Shown here: piece by piece, positions 1-6,344 of the stretch
Layout of the letters: each line of letters opens with the position of its first letter
How positions within the stretch are numbered: the first letter of the stretch is position 1
Source: Phycisphaerales bacterium
Lineage (GTDB): Bacteria; Planctomycetota; Phycisphaerae; Sedimentisphaerales; Anaerobacaceae
Assembly (NCBI GenBank): GCA_003533825.1
Contig: DQCG01000192.1
Span: forward strand, 3,239 to 9,749
Length of the DNA: 6,511 nt
Direction of reading: 5' to 3'
Made by a program: the position numbers and the translations under genes
Notes under the pieces: generated by a model
Database searches by the model: none
What the model was told of the DNA's origin: nothing
What the model saw: the letters and a program-made list of their open reading frames with translations, nothing else

Positions 1-93
1 GGTTTTTTACTTCAAGAAACCGCTTTGAAGACAATGGGTAAACGACCCTGGAAAACAGACAGAAACAGAAATATTCAATTGAGGATAATATGA
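1..93 (+). CDS. Possible 3' end of an upstream gene, product unknown
   Basis: Frame 1 is open from the window edge for 30 codons and ends at TGA 91-93. The tail is rich in Lys and Arg and includes the stretch KTMGKRPWKTDRN. I do not recognise the product. The main argument for a real gene is the junction: its stop overlaps the start of the HD-domain gene as ATGA, the usual geometry of translationally coupled operon genes. Thirty open codons alone could occur by chance, so this is a tentative call that needs the sequence to the left. Confidence 0.35.
   Translation, partial: GFLLQETALKTMGKRPWKTDRNRNIQLRII
81..84 (+). promoter_or_regulatory. Shine-Dalgarno site of the HD-domain gene
   Basis: GAGG sits 5 nt upstream of the ATG at 90. 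It is one of the clearest ribosome sites in the window. It decides the start in favour of the long form with the N-terminal signal, against an internal Met at residue 49 that would give a cytosolic protein. Confidence 0.75.
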
Positions 94-704
94 GAGTATC
101 GACTATCAGTGACATTAAACGTTTTAGCATATATATGCTGATTGCCACTCTATTGAGTTTGTGTGTGGGATGTGCAGGACCAGCAAGCAGAGAACAGATC
201 AGCCAGGATCTCAATGACAAACTCATCGAAGAAATGAAATCGTATTTCGGTGATAAGCAAGGACTGATTGATCACACGATGGCAGTATATGGGTATGCCA
301 ACCAATTGCATAAGATGGAAGGTGGCGATCTCTTGGTAGTGAAGGCAGGGGCACTCTATCATGATATAGGAATTCCAGAAGCCAGACGAGTGCATGGTTC
401 ATCAGCAGGGAAGTATCAGGAAATTGAGGGTCCACCAATTGCACGAAGAATACTGACTCAGCTTGAAGTTCCACCTGAGTCAGTAGATCACATCTGCCGC
501 ATAATTGCCAATCATCATACGGCTCATCATGGGCCGACTGTCAATACTATCGAGTTTCAGATCGTGTGGGATGCCGATGGACTGGTCAACCATGCCAGAA
601 GGAAACTAGGAACTAGTGAGGAGGAAATCAGCAAGAAGATTGAGCAGTTGTTCCGAACACCAACTGGCAAAAAGATGGCAAGGGAGATGTTTATAAACAA
701 CTGA
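90..704 (+). CDS. Membrane-anchored or lipoprotein HD-domain phosphohydrolase
   Basis: This 204-residue protein is a metal-dependent HD-superfamily phosphohydrolase. The ligand set is complete: H62 (LIDHTMAVYGYA), H91-D92 (LYHDIGIPEA), H142 (ANHHTAHHG) and D161 (WDADGLVNHA). The block GSSAGKYQEIEGPPIARRIL (104-123) is typical of a subfamily of small, normally cytosolic HD proteins of about 170-190 residues. Their substrate is not known to me, though nucleotides are common for the fold. Unusually, this one carries about 30 extra N-terminal residues with a hydrophobic stretch (about 13-27) ending CVGC, a loose lipobox with Cys at -3 instead of Leu. The start is well supported: GAGG lies 5 nt before the ATG, so the signal sequence is translated. 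The start overlaps the end of a possible upstream ORF (ATGA). It may be a lipoprotein, an inner-membrane anchored protein or an exported enzyme. Confidence 0.9.
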   Translation: MRVSTISDIKRFSIYMLIATLLSLCVGCAGPASREQISQDLNDKLIEEMKSYFGDKQGLIDHTMAVYGYANQLHKMEGGDLLVVKAGALYHDIGIPEARRVHGSSAGKYQEIEGPPIARRILTQLEVPPESVDHICRIIANHHTAHHGPTVNTIEFQIVWDADGLVNHARRKLGTSEEEISKKIEQLFRTPTGKKMAREMFINN

Positions 705-717
705 ATTGGCGTCGAGT

Positions 718-861
718 TCAGGTGTATCTGCAATCAGAATTCCCCCAGCAGTTACCGCTGTAGTACGTAAGAAAGAAATTACGGCGAGTGAATCGTTGTC
801 TCAGTATTACACGTTTACTGTCGGTAGGATATTGTCTGAAGTTTCTGCGAATGAGTGTCAT
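718..861 (-). CDS. Candidate small basic ORF, 47 residues, unrecognised
   Basis: The minus strand has an ATG at 861 preceded by AGGAG with 8 nt spacing, among the best ribosome sites in the window. It opens a 47-codon frame rich in Arg, Asn and Tyr (MTLIRRNFRQYP... ending NSDCRYT). It ends 14 bp from the convergent HD gene. I recognise no family, signal peptide or membrane segment. A TATGAT hexamer at 893-888 could serve as a -10, but no good -35 goes with it. The strong SD is the only real support, and the frame could be fortuitous. Confidence 0.22.
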   Translation of the reverse strand: MTLIRRNFRQYPTDSKRVILRQRFTRRNFFLTYYSGNCWGNSDCRYT

Positions 862-1195
862 CTTCTTATCTCCTAAGAGCAAGCTTTATCATACAGGTTT
901 TGCATAGAAGTATTAAATGAGCAATACCCCTACCCAATTCTGTATTATTATACCTAACCACCGATGGCGGACAAGAGTCTTATGAAGCTTTGGATGTCGT
1001 TGTACTGGATGGAAAATCGAATAGATTTCTTTGTTTGTTTTTTTCATCTTGAACATTTGACAACGCAATCAAGATTTTAAAGGGAGTACTGTTCTGAAAA
1101 TTGTTGTTGACGTCAGGAGTTTAGCAATGGAATTCTACCTTGGGCTTATATGCGTCTCAACTCTCCAAAATTCATGTTTATTAATTCAAATTTTT

Positions 1196-1223
1196 TTGAC
1201 ATCTGAGATCCAGTTTGTAAAAT
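1196..1223 (+). promoter_or_regulatory. Near-consensus sigma-70-type promoter
   Basis: A perfect TTGACA (1196-1201) is followed after 16 bp by TAAAAT (1218-1223, five of six matching TATAAT). It points at the cyclase-like gene. A start of transcription 6-8 nt past the -10 would lie at about 1229-1231, only 2-4 nt before the ATG at 1233, so the message would be almost leaderless. Confidence 0.6.
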
Positions 1224-1232
1224 AAGAAATCT

Positions 1233-2387
1233 ATGTGGAACGCAGTCATATTACCATTATATACAAAGCATCCTAAATCGCTGCCATTCTGGAAGTATGG
1301 TTCGTTCGTTACTGGATGGTGTCTTGTGCTCCTAATTCCCGGTTTTGGATTGGGCCATGATCTGATTACGCTTGCAAATGTCGTTGATCCCGGCCAAATC
1401 ACTGCTGACGAGCCCATTGCGGAAGTATTTTCACCAGAAAAAGCAGCCCGTTATCTCGACACCGCGTCGCTGCACTGGCAGAAATCGCGGAATTGCGCTG
1501 CATGCCATGTGAACATGGGTTACATGTATGCGAGGCCCGCTTTAAGTATGTTTTTGAAAGATTCAGGAGAGGTTCGCGGTCTGTTCGAAGAATATGTCAC
1601 CAAGCGGTGGAAAGAGCGGTCTCCACGAAATATACAAGAAACCGTCGTTGTCACTTCAGGGCTGGCTTTCAATGATTTACAGACCACGGGCCGGCTGCAT
1701 CCGATTACACGCCAGGCTTTTCAAGTGATGTGGGATTTTCAGCGTGAAGATGGAGGTTGGAAATGGCGTAATGACGGTTATCCCCCAACAGAATACGACG
1801 AGCACTATGGCGTCACACTCGCAGCGCTGATTACGGGAATAGCCCCGGATCGATATGCCGAGACAGAAGAAGCTCGCCGAGGTCTTGAGAAAATACGTGT
1901 GTTCTTGAAGAACAATCCACCGCTGTCTTTACATCATCGAGCGATGATTGCCTGGGCATCGTGTTATGTTGACGATTTGATGAACGATCAGCGGCGAGAT
2001 GAGACACTCGACGAGTTGCTTACACTTCAATGTCCCGATGGTGGATGGTCGACACCTGGCTTGATGGCGGATTGGAAGGGCCTGAAGCGATTAGATGGCA
2101 AACCACACGACACGAAGACCAGCGATGCATACGCCACGGGTTTCACTATAATTGTTGCCCGTGAATTGGGAGTATCAAACAAAGACCCACGACTGAGATC
2201 CGGAATAGACTGGCTATTGGGCAACCAGCGGATCAGTGGAAAGTGGTTCTGTCGTTCACCCGCCAAGGATAGCCGTCATTACTTTTCGAATTTTGCAAGT
2301 GCCTTTGCCATTTTGGCACTCCAATCATGTGATAAGCTTCCTGGCTGGCCATTATTGAAAAAGTCGCGACATTCGTTGTTGCCCTAA
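1233..2387 (+). CDS. Exported CxxCH protein with squalene-cyclase-like repeats
   Basis: This 384-residue protein begins with a basic stretch and a hydrophobic segment (about 23-41, GSFVTGWCLVLLIPGFGLG), so it is probably exported. A c-type haem-like site CAACH lies at 88-92, just after WQKSRN and before ARPAL. The rest resembles the alpha/alpha-barrel of prenyltransferases and squalene-hopene cyclases, with QW-like blocks at 169-178 (FQREDGGWKW), 265-277 (LQCPDGGWSTPGL) and 331-339 (NQRISGKWF). The DxDD acid motif of squalene-hopene cyclases is absent, and the protein is much shorter than those enzymes (about 630 residues). It is therefore unlikely to cyclise squalene; an extracytoplasmic binding or redox role is inference. 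The ATG at 1233 is the first start after an in-frame TAA at 1218 and has no strong SD. The end ALQSCDKLPGWPL looks like a natural terminus. Products annotated as squalene cyclase should be treated with caution. Confidence 0.8.
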   Translation: MWNAVILPLYTKHPKSLPFWKYGSFVTGWCLVLLIPGFGLGHDLITLANVVDPGQITADEPIAEVFSPEKAARYLDTASLHWQKSRNCAACHVNMGYMYARPALSMFLKDSGEVRGLFEEYVTKRWKERSPRNIQETVVVTSGLAFNDLQTTGRLHPITRQAFQVMWDFQREDGGWKWRNDGYPPTEYDEHYGVTLAALITGIAPDRYAETEEARRGLEKIRVFLKNNPPLSLHHRAMIAWASCYVDDLMNDQRRDETLDELLTLQCPDGGWSTPGLMADWKGLKRLDGKPHDTKTSDAYATGFTIIVARELGVSNKDPRLRSGIDWLLGNQRISGKWFCRSPAKDSRHYFSNFASAFAILALQSCDKLPGWPLLKKSRHSLLP

Positions 2388-2500
2388 CATTTTTACTAGC
2401 TAATCCTGTTCTTTGGTTGAATGGTTTGCTGACAGCCGGAGTTGTCTGTAAAGGAGCGAAGTGGGATCATGGCCAATTATAAATACAGTAGAGAACAGCC

Positions 2501-3511
2501 ATGAAAGGAATCTGTAAATTCCAGAGAAGTAAGTTAAAGATGATCTCACCAGTGACGACTGTAATCATCACGCTGAGTTTATCCACCTTGGTATTGCCCA
2601 AGGATGTGTCTTATAGCGCACCAGAGTCTTCATACCTTCATGTTATCAAACCACTAAACTCACAGGAGCTGCAGGAGCTTTTCCGATACAACGGCGACTC
2701 TCTAAATCTCGTTAGCGCTCACCGTGGAGGTCCTCGACCAAAGTTTCCGGAGAACTGCATTGGGACATTTGAAAACACGATGAAACACACGTTTGCGATC
2801 ATGGAAATTGATCCTCGATACACAAAAGATGGTGTAATCGTGTTGCATCACGATGCAACGCTTGAGAGGACCACCAACGGAGAAGGTCGTGTCGCAGATA
2901 TGACGTTACAAGAATTGAAAGAACTACGTCTGAAAGATACAGAAGGGATCGTTACTGAGTTTCAGATACCCGCGCTCGATGAGGTATTGCAATGGGCTTG
3001 CGGCAAAACGATTCTGGTGCTCGATCAAAAGGATGTGCCCGTTGAAGCCCGTGTCAGGAAGATTGAGGAGTATCGGGCTGAGGCATATGTAATATTGATC
3101 TTTTATAGTTTCAGGCAAGCCAGAAAATGCTATGAGTTGAACAAGAACATCATGATGGAAGTGATGATTCCAAACCGTGAAAGGTTTCAGGAATTCGATA
3201 AGGCGGGTATTCCCTGGAAAAACATCATTGCGTTTGTAGGACACATACCACCAAGAGATGAGGATCTACTACAAATGATCCATGCGAAAGGGGCATGCTG
3301 TATGGTAGGTACTTCCAGGAATCTCGACCGAGAATTTAATGTCAATCGTACAAGTGACACTGAATCCATTGAGCAACACTATCGTGTCTTGTTACAACGG
3401 GGAGCCGACGTGATTGAAACAGATCTTCCCAGAGAGGTAGGAAAGCTTCTCTACAGTGAATCTACGATCCCTGCATCTAAATCACATTTCTTTAGACAGC
3501 TTCATTTCTGA
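2501..3511 (+). CDS. Exported glycerophosphodiester phosphodiesterase family protein
   Basis: This 336-residue protein has the TIM-barrel GDPD fold, which hydrolyses glycerophosphodiesters to glycerol 3-phosphate and an alcohol. Visible motifs: AHRGG (73-77, catalytic H74), PEN (83-85), MEIDPRYTKDG (101-111, metal ligands E102 and D104), LHHDATLERTTNGEG (115-129, catalytic H117), ILVLDQKD (171-178, the usual third metal position, here Asp) and the closing GADVIETDLP (301-310). The N-terminus has Lys and Arg followed by a hydrophobic stretch (about 15-33), so it is likely exported. The ATG at 2501 has only a weak purine tract (GAGA, about 6 nt before it); Met14 is an alternative start that keeps the signal. 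It follows the cyclase-like gene by 113 bp in the same direction. A TATAAA hexamer at 2478-2483 could be a -10 but lacks a -35, so whether it has its own promoter is unclear. The natural substrate is not shown by sequence. Confidence 0.93.
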   Translation: MKGICKFQRSKLKMISPVTTVIITLSLSTLVLPKDVSYSAPESSYLHVIKPLNSQELQELFRYNGDSLNLVSAHRGGPRPKFPENCIGTFENTMKHTFAIMEIDPRYTKDGVIVLHHDATLERTTNGEGRVADMTLQELKELRLKDTEGIVTEFQIPALDEVLQWACGKTILVLDQKDVPVEARVRKIEEYRAEAYVILIFYSFRQARKCYELNKNIMMEVMIPNRERFQEFDKAGIPWKNIIAFVGHIPPRDEDLLQMIHAKGACCMVGTSRNLDREFNVNRTSDTESIEQHYRVLLQRGADVIETDLPREVGKLLYSESTIPASKSHFFRQLHF

Positions 3512-3652
3512 CTTTTTTTCCTCATCCATTGTGGATTTGAGTCTTTTTACCACTCAATATGACACCATGATTGGTTACGCTTCTTTAGCACGAATTCATG
3601 AAAACCGAATGTATCTCAATCAGTTCATGAAAAATTGAACTTGTTGTTTGTA

Positions 3653-3681
3653 TTCATAAAGCTCAATGCTATGAAGTTTTT
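3653..3681 (+). terminator. Candidate rho-independent terminator after the phosphodiesterase gene
   Basis: TTCATA (3653-3658), a two-base bulge and GC (3661-3662) pair with GC (3668-3669) and TATGAA (3670-3675) around a TCAAT loop. A run of five T follows at 3677-3681. The stem is AT-rich and lies about 140 nt past the stop codon, so it is plausible but weak. It partly overlaps the kinase remnant. Confidence 0.35.
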
Positions 3682-3786
3682 AAATGAATCCATCTTCTTA
3701 TCGCTCTCTATGAAGCCTGGAACAAACCGGAAAATGCCAAACAGTGGCGAGCAAAACTGCCTCAAACAGAAGCTACGATAGAGTGA
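3680..3786 (+). pseudogene. Remnant of the C-terminus of a planctomycete-type Ser/Thr protein kinase
   Basis: From 3697 the frame reads LIA and then LYEAWNKPENAKQWRAKLP, followed by QTEATIE and TGA at 3784-3786. From memory, this closely matches the last helix pair (tetratricopeptide-like) of large Ser/Thr kinases common in Planctomycetota, whose tails read like LYEAWGKPEKAAEWRAKLP. Just upstream, LNESI (3680-3694) sits in another frame; the family pattern LNESI-xx-LIALYEAW would be restored by four more bases, so a small deletion is likely. The frame is closed by a TGA at 3685 and nothing of the kinase domain or the other repeats is seen. It is therefore a fragment, left by deletion or by insertion of other DNA. 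It has no start or ribosome site. Confidence 0.55.
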
Positions 3787-3798
3787 CATAGAACCACT

Positions 3799-3813
3799 AA
3801 AATGGCCCATTTT
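3799..3813. repeat. 15-bp perfect palindrome with a single central base
   Basis: AAAATGG-C-CCATTTT reads as an exact inverted repeat, 13 bp past the stop of the kinase remnant and followed by one more T. As RNA it would form a six-pair stem with a GCC loop ending in T, so it may be the old terminator of the kinase gene. A protein-binding site is the other option. The symmetry is certain; the role is not. Confidence 0.5.
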
Positions 3814-3845
3814 TGACTCGCAAAAAACTTACAACCTCGCTACAA

Positions 3846-3890
3846 CCAGAAAACCCCTTATCTACCAATTCCCAGAAAATCCTTAACTCC
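3846..3890. repeat. Two imperfect direct repeats of about 20 bp
   Basis: CCAGAAAACCCCTTATCTAC (from 3846; the unit runs to 3866) and CCAGAAAATCCTTAACTCC (3872-3890) share the first eight bases and most of the rest, allowing two single-base gaps. Their starts are 26 bp apart. Two copies are too few to call iterons or a CRISPR, and no other copy is visible in the window. Confidence 0.4.
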
Positions 3891-4052
3891 ATAAGCTCTT
3901 ATATATAAAGAAGATATGTCGTAGCTAAAAAATTTGACAAAGTATTCAATGGCCGACGTCAACTAGTGAGTGACATTCACTGATAAATACATTAGACAAG
4001 TGTTGAAGAACAACAAGGATCTCGTAGGTATCTCTGTTCCAACGCATTCTGC

Positions 4053-4083
4053 AAAAGAAACAAGCTGTCGGATTTCACAGCCT
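4053..4083 (-). terminator. Candidate rho-independent terminator of the minus-strand operon
   Basis: On the minus strand AGGCTGT (4083-4077) pairs with ACAGCTT (4068-4062), including one G-T pair, around an eight-base loop. GTTTCTTTT (4061-4053) follows. It lies about 52 nt past the TAA of the propeller gene and is correctly oriented to end its transcript. The T run is interrupted by one C, so efficiency is uncertain. Confidence 0.45.
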
Positions 4084-4135
4084 AGGCGGCTCAAGACAAT
4101 CCCGGAGACTTCGAATTCCTCAACTTCCTTAGTGC

Positions 4136-5710
4136 TTAGTCGTGGAGGAATTGCTTGCGGATACTAACGATTGCTCCCGGGTGCGTGTTGACGAATTCCG
4201 GGATATTCGCAGCACGTTTTTTTGTAGTCAAATGCTCAAGCAGAACCGCTGGTGTGCTAAATCCATCCTCGTTGATGTGGGTCAAGCATAATTGCGTATA
4301 GTCTGAGTATGCCTTGGAAGCAAAAACCATCCATTTGCCATTGGGAGAGAAACTGTGCCACGAATTCATCCTGGAAGTATTGCAGCGTAGTCTGCGTGCG
4401 GTGCCGCCTTCTGCAGGTATGATGTACAATTCACTATCCGGTTGAAGCAGCATAAAGCTTTTTGCACGGCAGAAAACGATCCAACGACCGTCCGGAGAGT
4501 ACCTTGCGAAATAGTTACTCATGCTGTTATTCGATGCCCCTTTGAGCGGTTCGGCAGTTCCCCCATCTCCGTCATTGAAAGCAATTCGATAAAGGTCGTA
4601 TTGGAACGGCTCTTCTCTCTCAACGAAGTCTTTGCTTTCGACTCGGGTCAACCTCAGATCTCCCTGGTATTTGGTGTTACTAAGATCGGGGGCTTTGGCA
4701 CGGGCAAAGACAATGTACTTCCCATCTGGGCTCCAGGTGGGGTTGCTCTGTACGTAATTGGGATCATTTGCGCCGGGTAACTCGCGAAACTTACCTGTTT
4801 CTCTATCATGAATACAAAGGGTGCCTTTTATAGGAAAAAATTCCTGTGAGAAAGCAAGGTCTTCTTTGGGAATAAAAATTGGCATGTCTTTGACGGTGCT
4901 GATTACATACCTGCCGCAAGGAGATACCTGCGACAACAGACCGTAAGTTTCCTCGCTTGTTTTCTCATATTTCCAGGTGATGATATCTTTAGAAGCCAGA
5001 ACAGTTTGCTCTTTTACCGCCGTTATAGCGTAAGCCCCTTTTCTGTTGGCAAAATCCACGTCCATTCCGAGAATTGTACCGTCACCGTTGAACGAGTGAC
5101 AGTTAGCGCATAACGGAAGACCCTTTAAAACAACAGGCGGCGGCTTTGGCGAATCGATTGGTCCGAAACGCCAACAGATGGATGATAGATTTTTATTCGC
5201 ATCAACGAATGGCAAGATGACCTCACGATAGAATAATGGCGCTTCGACAGGGTCCTTCGAAGTCTTAAAAGACATCCGGCCCTGTGAGACAATCTTTACA
5301 TGTTCGCCAGTATCGATTCCGAGTACGATAACTTGTGCCTTCTTTTCCAGCGACCTTTGCTTAATATCCTTCCAATATTCCGACGGGACAGTCCATTGCT
5401 GCTTCCGCACTAAAAAGCTTGGAAATAGATCGCTGTCTGCAAATTCAATCCGCACCAGCCACGCTTTCGAAAATATAGCACTGTCTTTGAAGCGGAACAT
5501 AGGCGGCGCTATCTCTAGTGGAAACAGCGTCTCATCGAGGGGATATTCAATAGTAATATTATTGTAATCCGCATGCGGTTGATACAAGGCAAGAATTTCT
5601 TCAACGTTGCATGCGGCCGGCTGCAAAGCCATGTACAAAACCGTTGCGAAACCAAACATTGCTGTAACAATAGCCAATAACTTGGCTTTTTTGTACATCT
5701 CCGTTCGCAT
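4136..5710 (-). CDS. Exported TolB/PD40-type beta-propeller protein with one CxxCH haem site
   Basis: With the start at 5710 this is a 524-residue protein. KK followed by a hydrophobic segment (about 10-29) gives a signal peptide or anchor. A beta-rich region begins around IEYPLDETLFPLEIAPP (about 54-70). A c-type haem site CANCH lies at 201-205, followed by SFNGDG. The C-terminal half shows PD40/WD40-like propeller blades: VSPCGRYVIS (about 262-271), TWSPDGKYIVF (325-335), RYSPDGRWIVF (403-413) and SFSPNGKWMVF (453-463). TolB-like propellers usually bind proteins or peptides; fused to a haem site, the protein probably works in extracytoplasmic electron transfer or sensing, which is inference. 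An upstream ATG at 5743 is possible, but 5710 is better: GGAAG lies 9 nt before it and its A is shared with the TGA of the preceding gene (TGATG). A further Met at 5698 has GGAG directly against it, too close. A candidate terminator follows at 4053-4083. Confidence 0.87.
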   Translation of the reverse strand: MRTEMYKKAKLLAIVTAMFGFATVLYMALQPAACNVEEILALYQPHADYNNITIEYPLDETLFPLEIAPPMFRFKDSAIFSKAWLVRIEFADSDLFPSFLVRKQQWTVPSEYWKDIKQRSLEKKAQVIVLGIDTGEHVKIVSQGRMSFKTSKDPVEAPLFYREVILPFVDANKNLSSICWRFGPIDSPKPPPVVLKGLPLCANCHSFNGDGTILGMDVDFANRKGAYAITAVKEQTVLASKDIITWKYEKTSEETYGLLSQVSPCGRYVISTVKDMPIFIPKEDLAFSQEFFPIKGTLCIHDRETGKFRELPGANDPNYVQSNPTWSPDGKYIVFARAKAPDLSNTKYQGDLRLTRVESKDFVEREEPFQYDLYRIAFNDGDGGTAEPLKGASNNSMSNYFARYSPDGRWIVFCRAKSFMLLQPDSELYIIPAEGGTARRLRCNTSRMNSWHSFSPNGKWMVFASKAYSDYTQLCLTHINEDGFSTPAVLLEHLTTKKRAANIPEFVNTHPGAIVSIRKQFLHD

Positions 5711-6321
5711 CAGACTTTTCTTCCGTAGATAAGGTGACCGCATGTCCTTCCGTCAAATTCTGCGACCTCGGGCATGTATCCCCACTTGACGAATCCGAAC
5801 TTTTCAAGAATACGGATGCTCGGCGTGTTGACATCAAGCAGCAGGGAAAAAAGGTTTTCTATATTTAATGCCGGACACTTCGCGATGGCATGCTGTAAAC
5901 TCACTCCTGCAGCATGAGCTACGAAAGTGGTATAAGCAAGGTCATCTACCAGCTCATTGTCGTCGTTAACGTTCGATTTTACTTCGATGATCTTCCAGCT
6001 TGAGCTATTATTATCATTGCGTATCAGGATATCAGCCTTGGCAACGTACTTATGGTAGACAAATGTTGCTTCGAAGATCACTGTAGTTTCTGGATCTGAC
6101 AGAAGTTCTTGTGTGGTCTGCACAGCTGCTTCTGTGGGGCCAGGAACCATTACTCCTGATGGAAACAAACCTCTTGCTCTTTGGTGGAATTCTGTGCCTT
6201 CATCTATCCGAAGTTGGTCGGCAACTGAAAGCGTTTTTCGGGAGGTCTCGGTTCGTTGAAGCCATCCATATGTTGGACAGAATAAAATTGAAAGAAACAA
6301 TTGTTTGTCAATCTTTACCAT
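5710..6321 (-). CDS. Chimera: DUF2779-like PD-(D/E)XK nuclease module joined to a GNAT tail
   Basis: This 203-residue product has two unrelated halves. Residues 1 to about 138 resemble the N-terminal nuclease module of DUF2779-type proteins: KQLFLSILFCP near the start, EGTEFHQRAR (H46), VIFEATFVYHKYVAKADILI (D97), WKIIEVKS (E113 and K115, the ExK pair) and the following helix DDLAYTTFVAHAAG. From about residue 144 the sequence is instead the C-terminal end of a GNAT N-acetyltransferase: HAIAKCPALNIENLF, NTPSIRILEKFGFVKWGYMP and AEFDGRTCGHLIYGRKV. The acetyl-CoA loop of GNAT and the long C-terminal half of DUF2779 proteins are both missing, so acetyltransferase activity is not expected. The nuclease residues are intact, so a remnant activity cannot be excluded. 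ATG 6321 is preferred to GTG 6333, which would be nearly at the predicted transcript start. Its end overlaps the propeller gene by one base. It is either a neutral recombinant or a decaying gene. Confidence 0.72.
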   Translation of the reverse strand: MVKIDKQLFLSILFCPTYGWLQRTETSRKTLSVADQLRIDEGTEFHQRARGLFPSGVMVPGPTEAAVQTTQELLSDPETTVIFEATFVYHKYVAKADILIRNDNNSSSWKIIEVKSNVNDDNELVDDLAYTTFVAHAAGVSLQHAIAKCPALNIENLFSLLLDVNTPSIRILEKFGFVKWGYMPEVAEFDGRTCGHLIYGRKV

Positions 6322-6344
6322 TTGATGTCTCACTTCTCAAACAG

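Larger units (their letters stand above)
705..1232. other. Intergenic stretch without a convincing gene
   Basis: This 528-bp gap separates the HD gene from the cyclase-like gene. It holds a weak minus-strand small-ORF candidate (718-861) and the promoter at 1196-1223. At 1012-1029 an AT-rich imperfect stem (GAAAATC / GATTTC) is followed by a T-rich run; this might end transcription but is about 310 nt past the HD stop and weak. Several short open stretches exist on the plus strand, but none has a start with a ribosome site or a recognisable family. I found no tRNA-like fold, no transposase fragment and no long repeat. Confidence 0.6.
3512..4135. other. Gap between convergent units, with decayed and repeated sequence
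   Basis: This 624-bp gap lies between the ends of the plus-strand phosphodiesterase gene and the minus-strand operon. It contains a candidate terminator for each side, the C-terminal remnant of a kinase gene, a 15-bp palindrome and two imperfect direct repeats, listed separately. An isolated TTGACA (3934-3939) has no matching -10. A GTG-started frame from 3970 runs into the end of the propeller gene and resembles nothing I know. The stretch is AT-rich and shows no intact gene. Confidence 0.6.

Noticed and set aside
706..877. Open plus-strand stretch after the HD gene (TTG start, reading AIRIPPAVTAVVRKK).
   Set aside because: No ATG or ribosome site and no family recognised; consistent with chance.
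917..985. 22-codon ORF starting MSNTPTQF.
   Set aside because: Very short, without an SD, and resembles nothing known.
2425..2455. Short inverted repeat GACA/TGTC after the cyclase-like gene.
   Set aside because: A four-pair stem with no T run; not a credible terminator.
3456..3638. 60-codon plus-strand frame across the end of the phosphodiesterase gene.
   Set aside because: It is mostly a shifted frame of that gene and its 3' flank, with no homology signal.
3970..4167. 65-codon plus-strand frame with a GTG start.
   Set aside because: No recognisable family and no SD. It overlaps the candidate terminator and the end of the propeller gene on the other strand.
5601..5837. 78-codon minus-strand frame across the operon junction.
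   Set aside because: An out-of-frame shadow of the two coupled genes, which both have clear family motifs.
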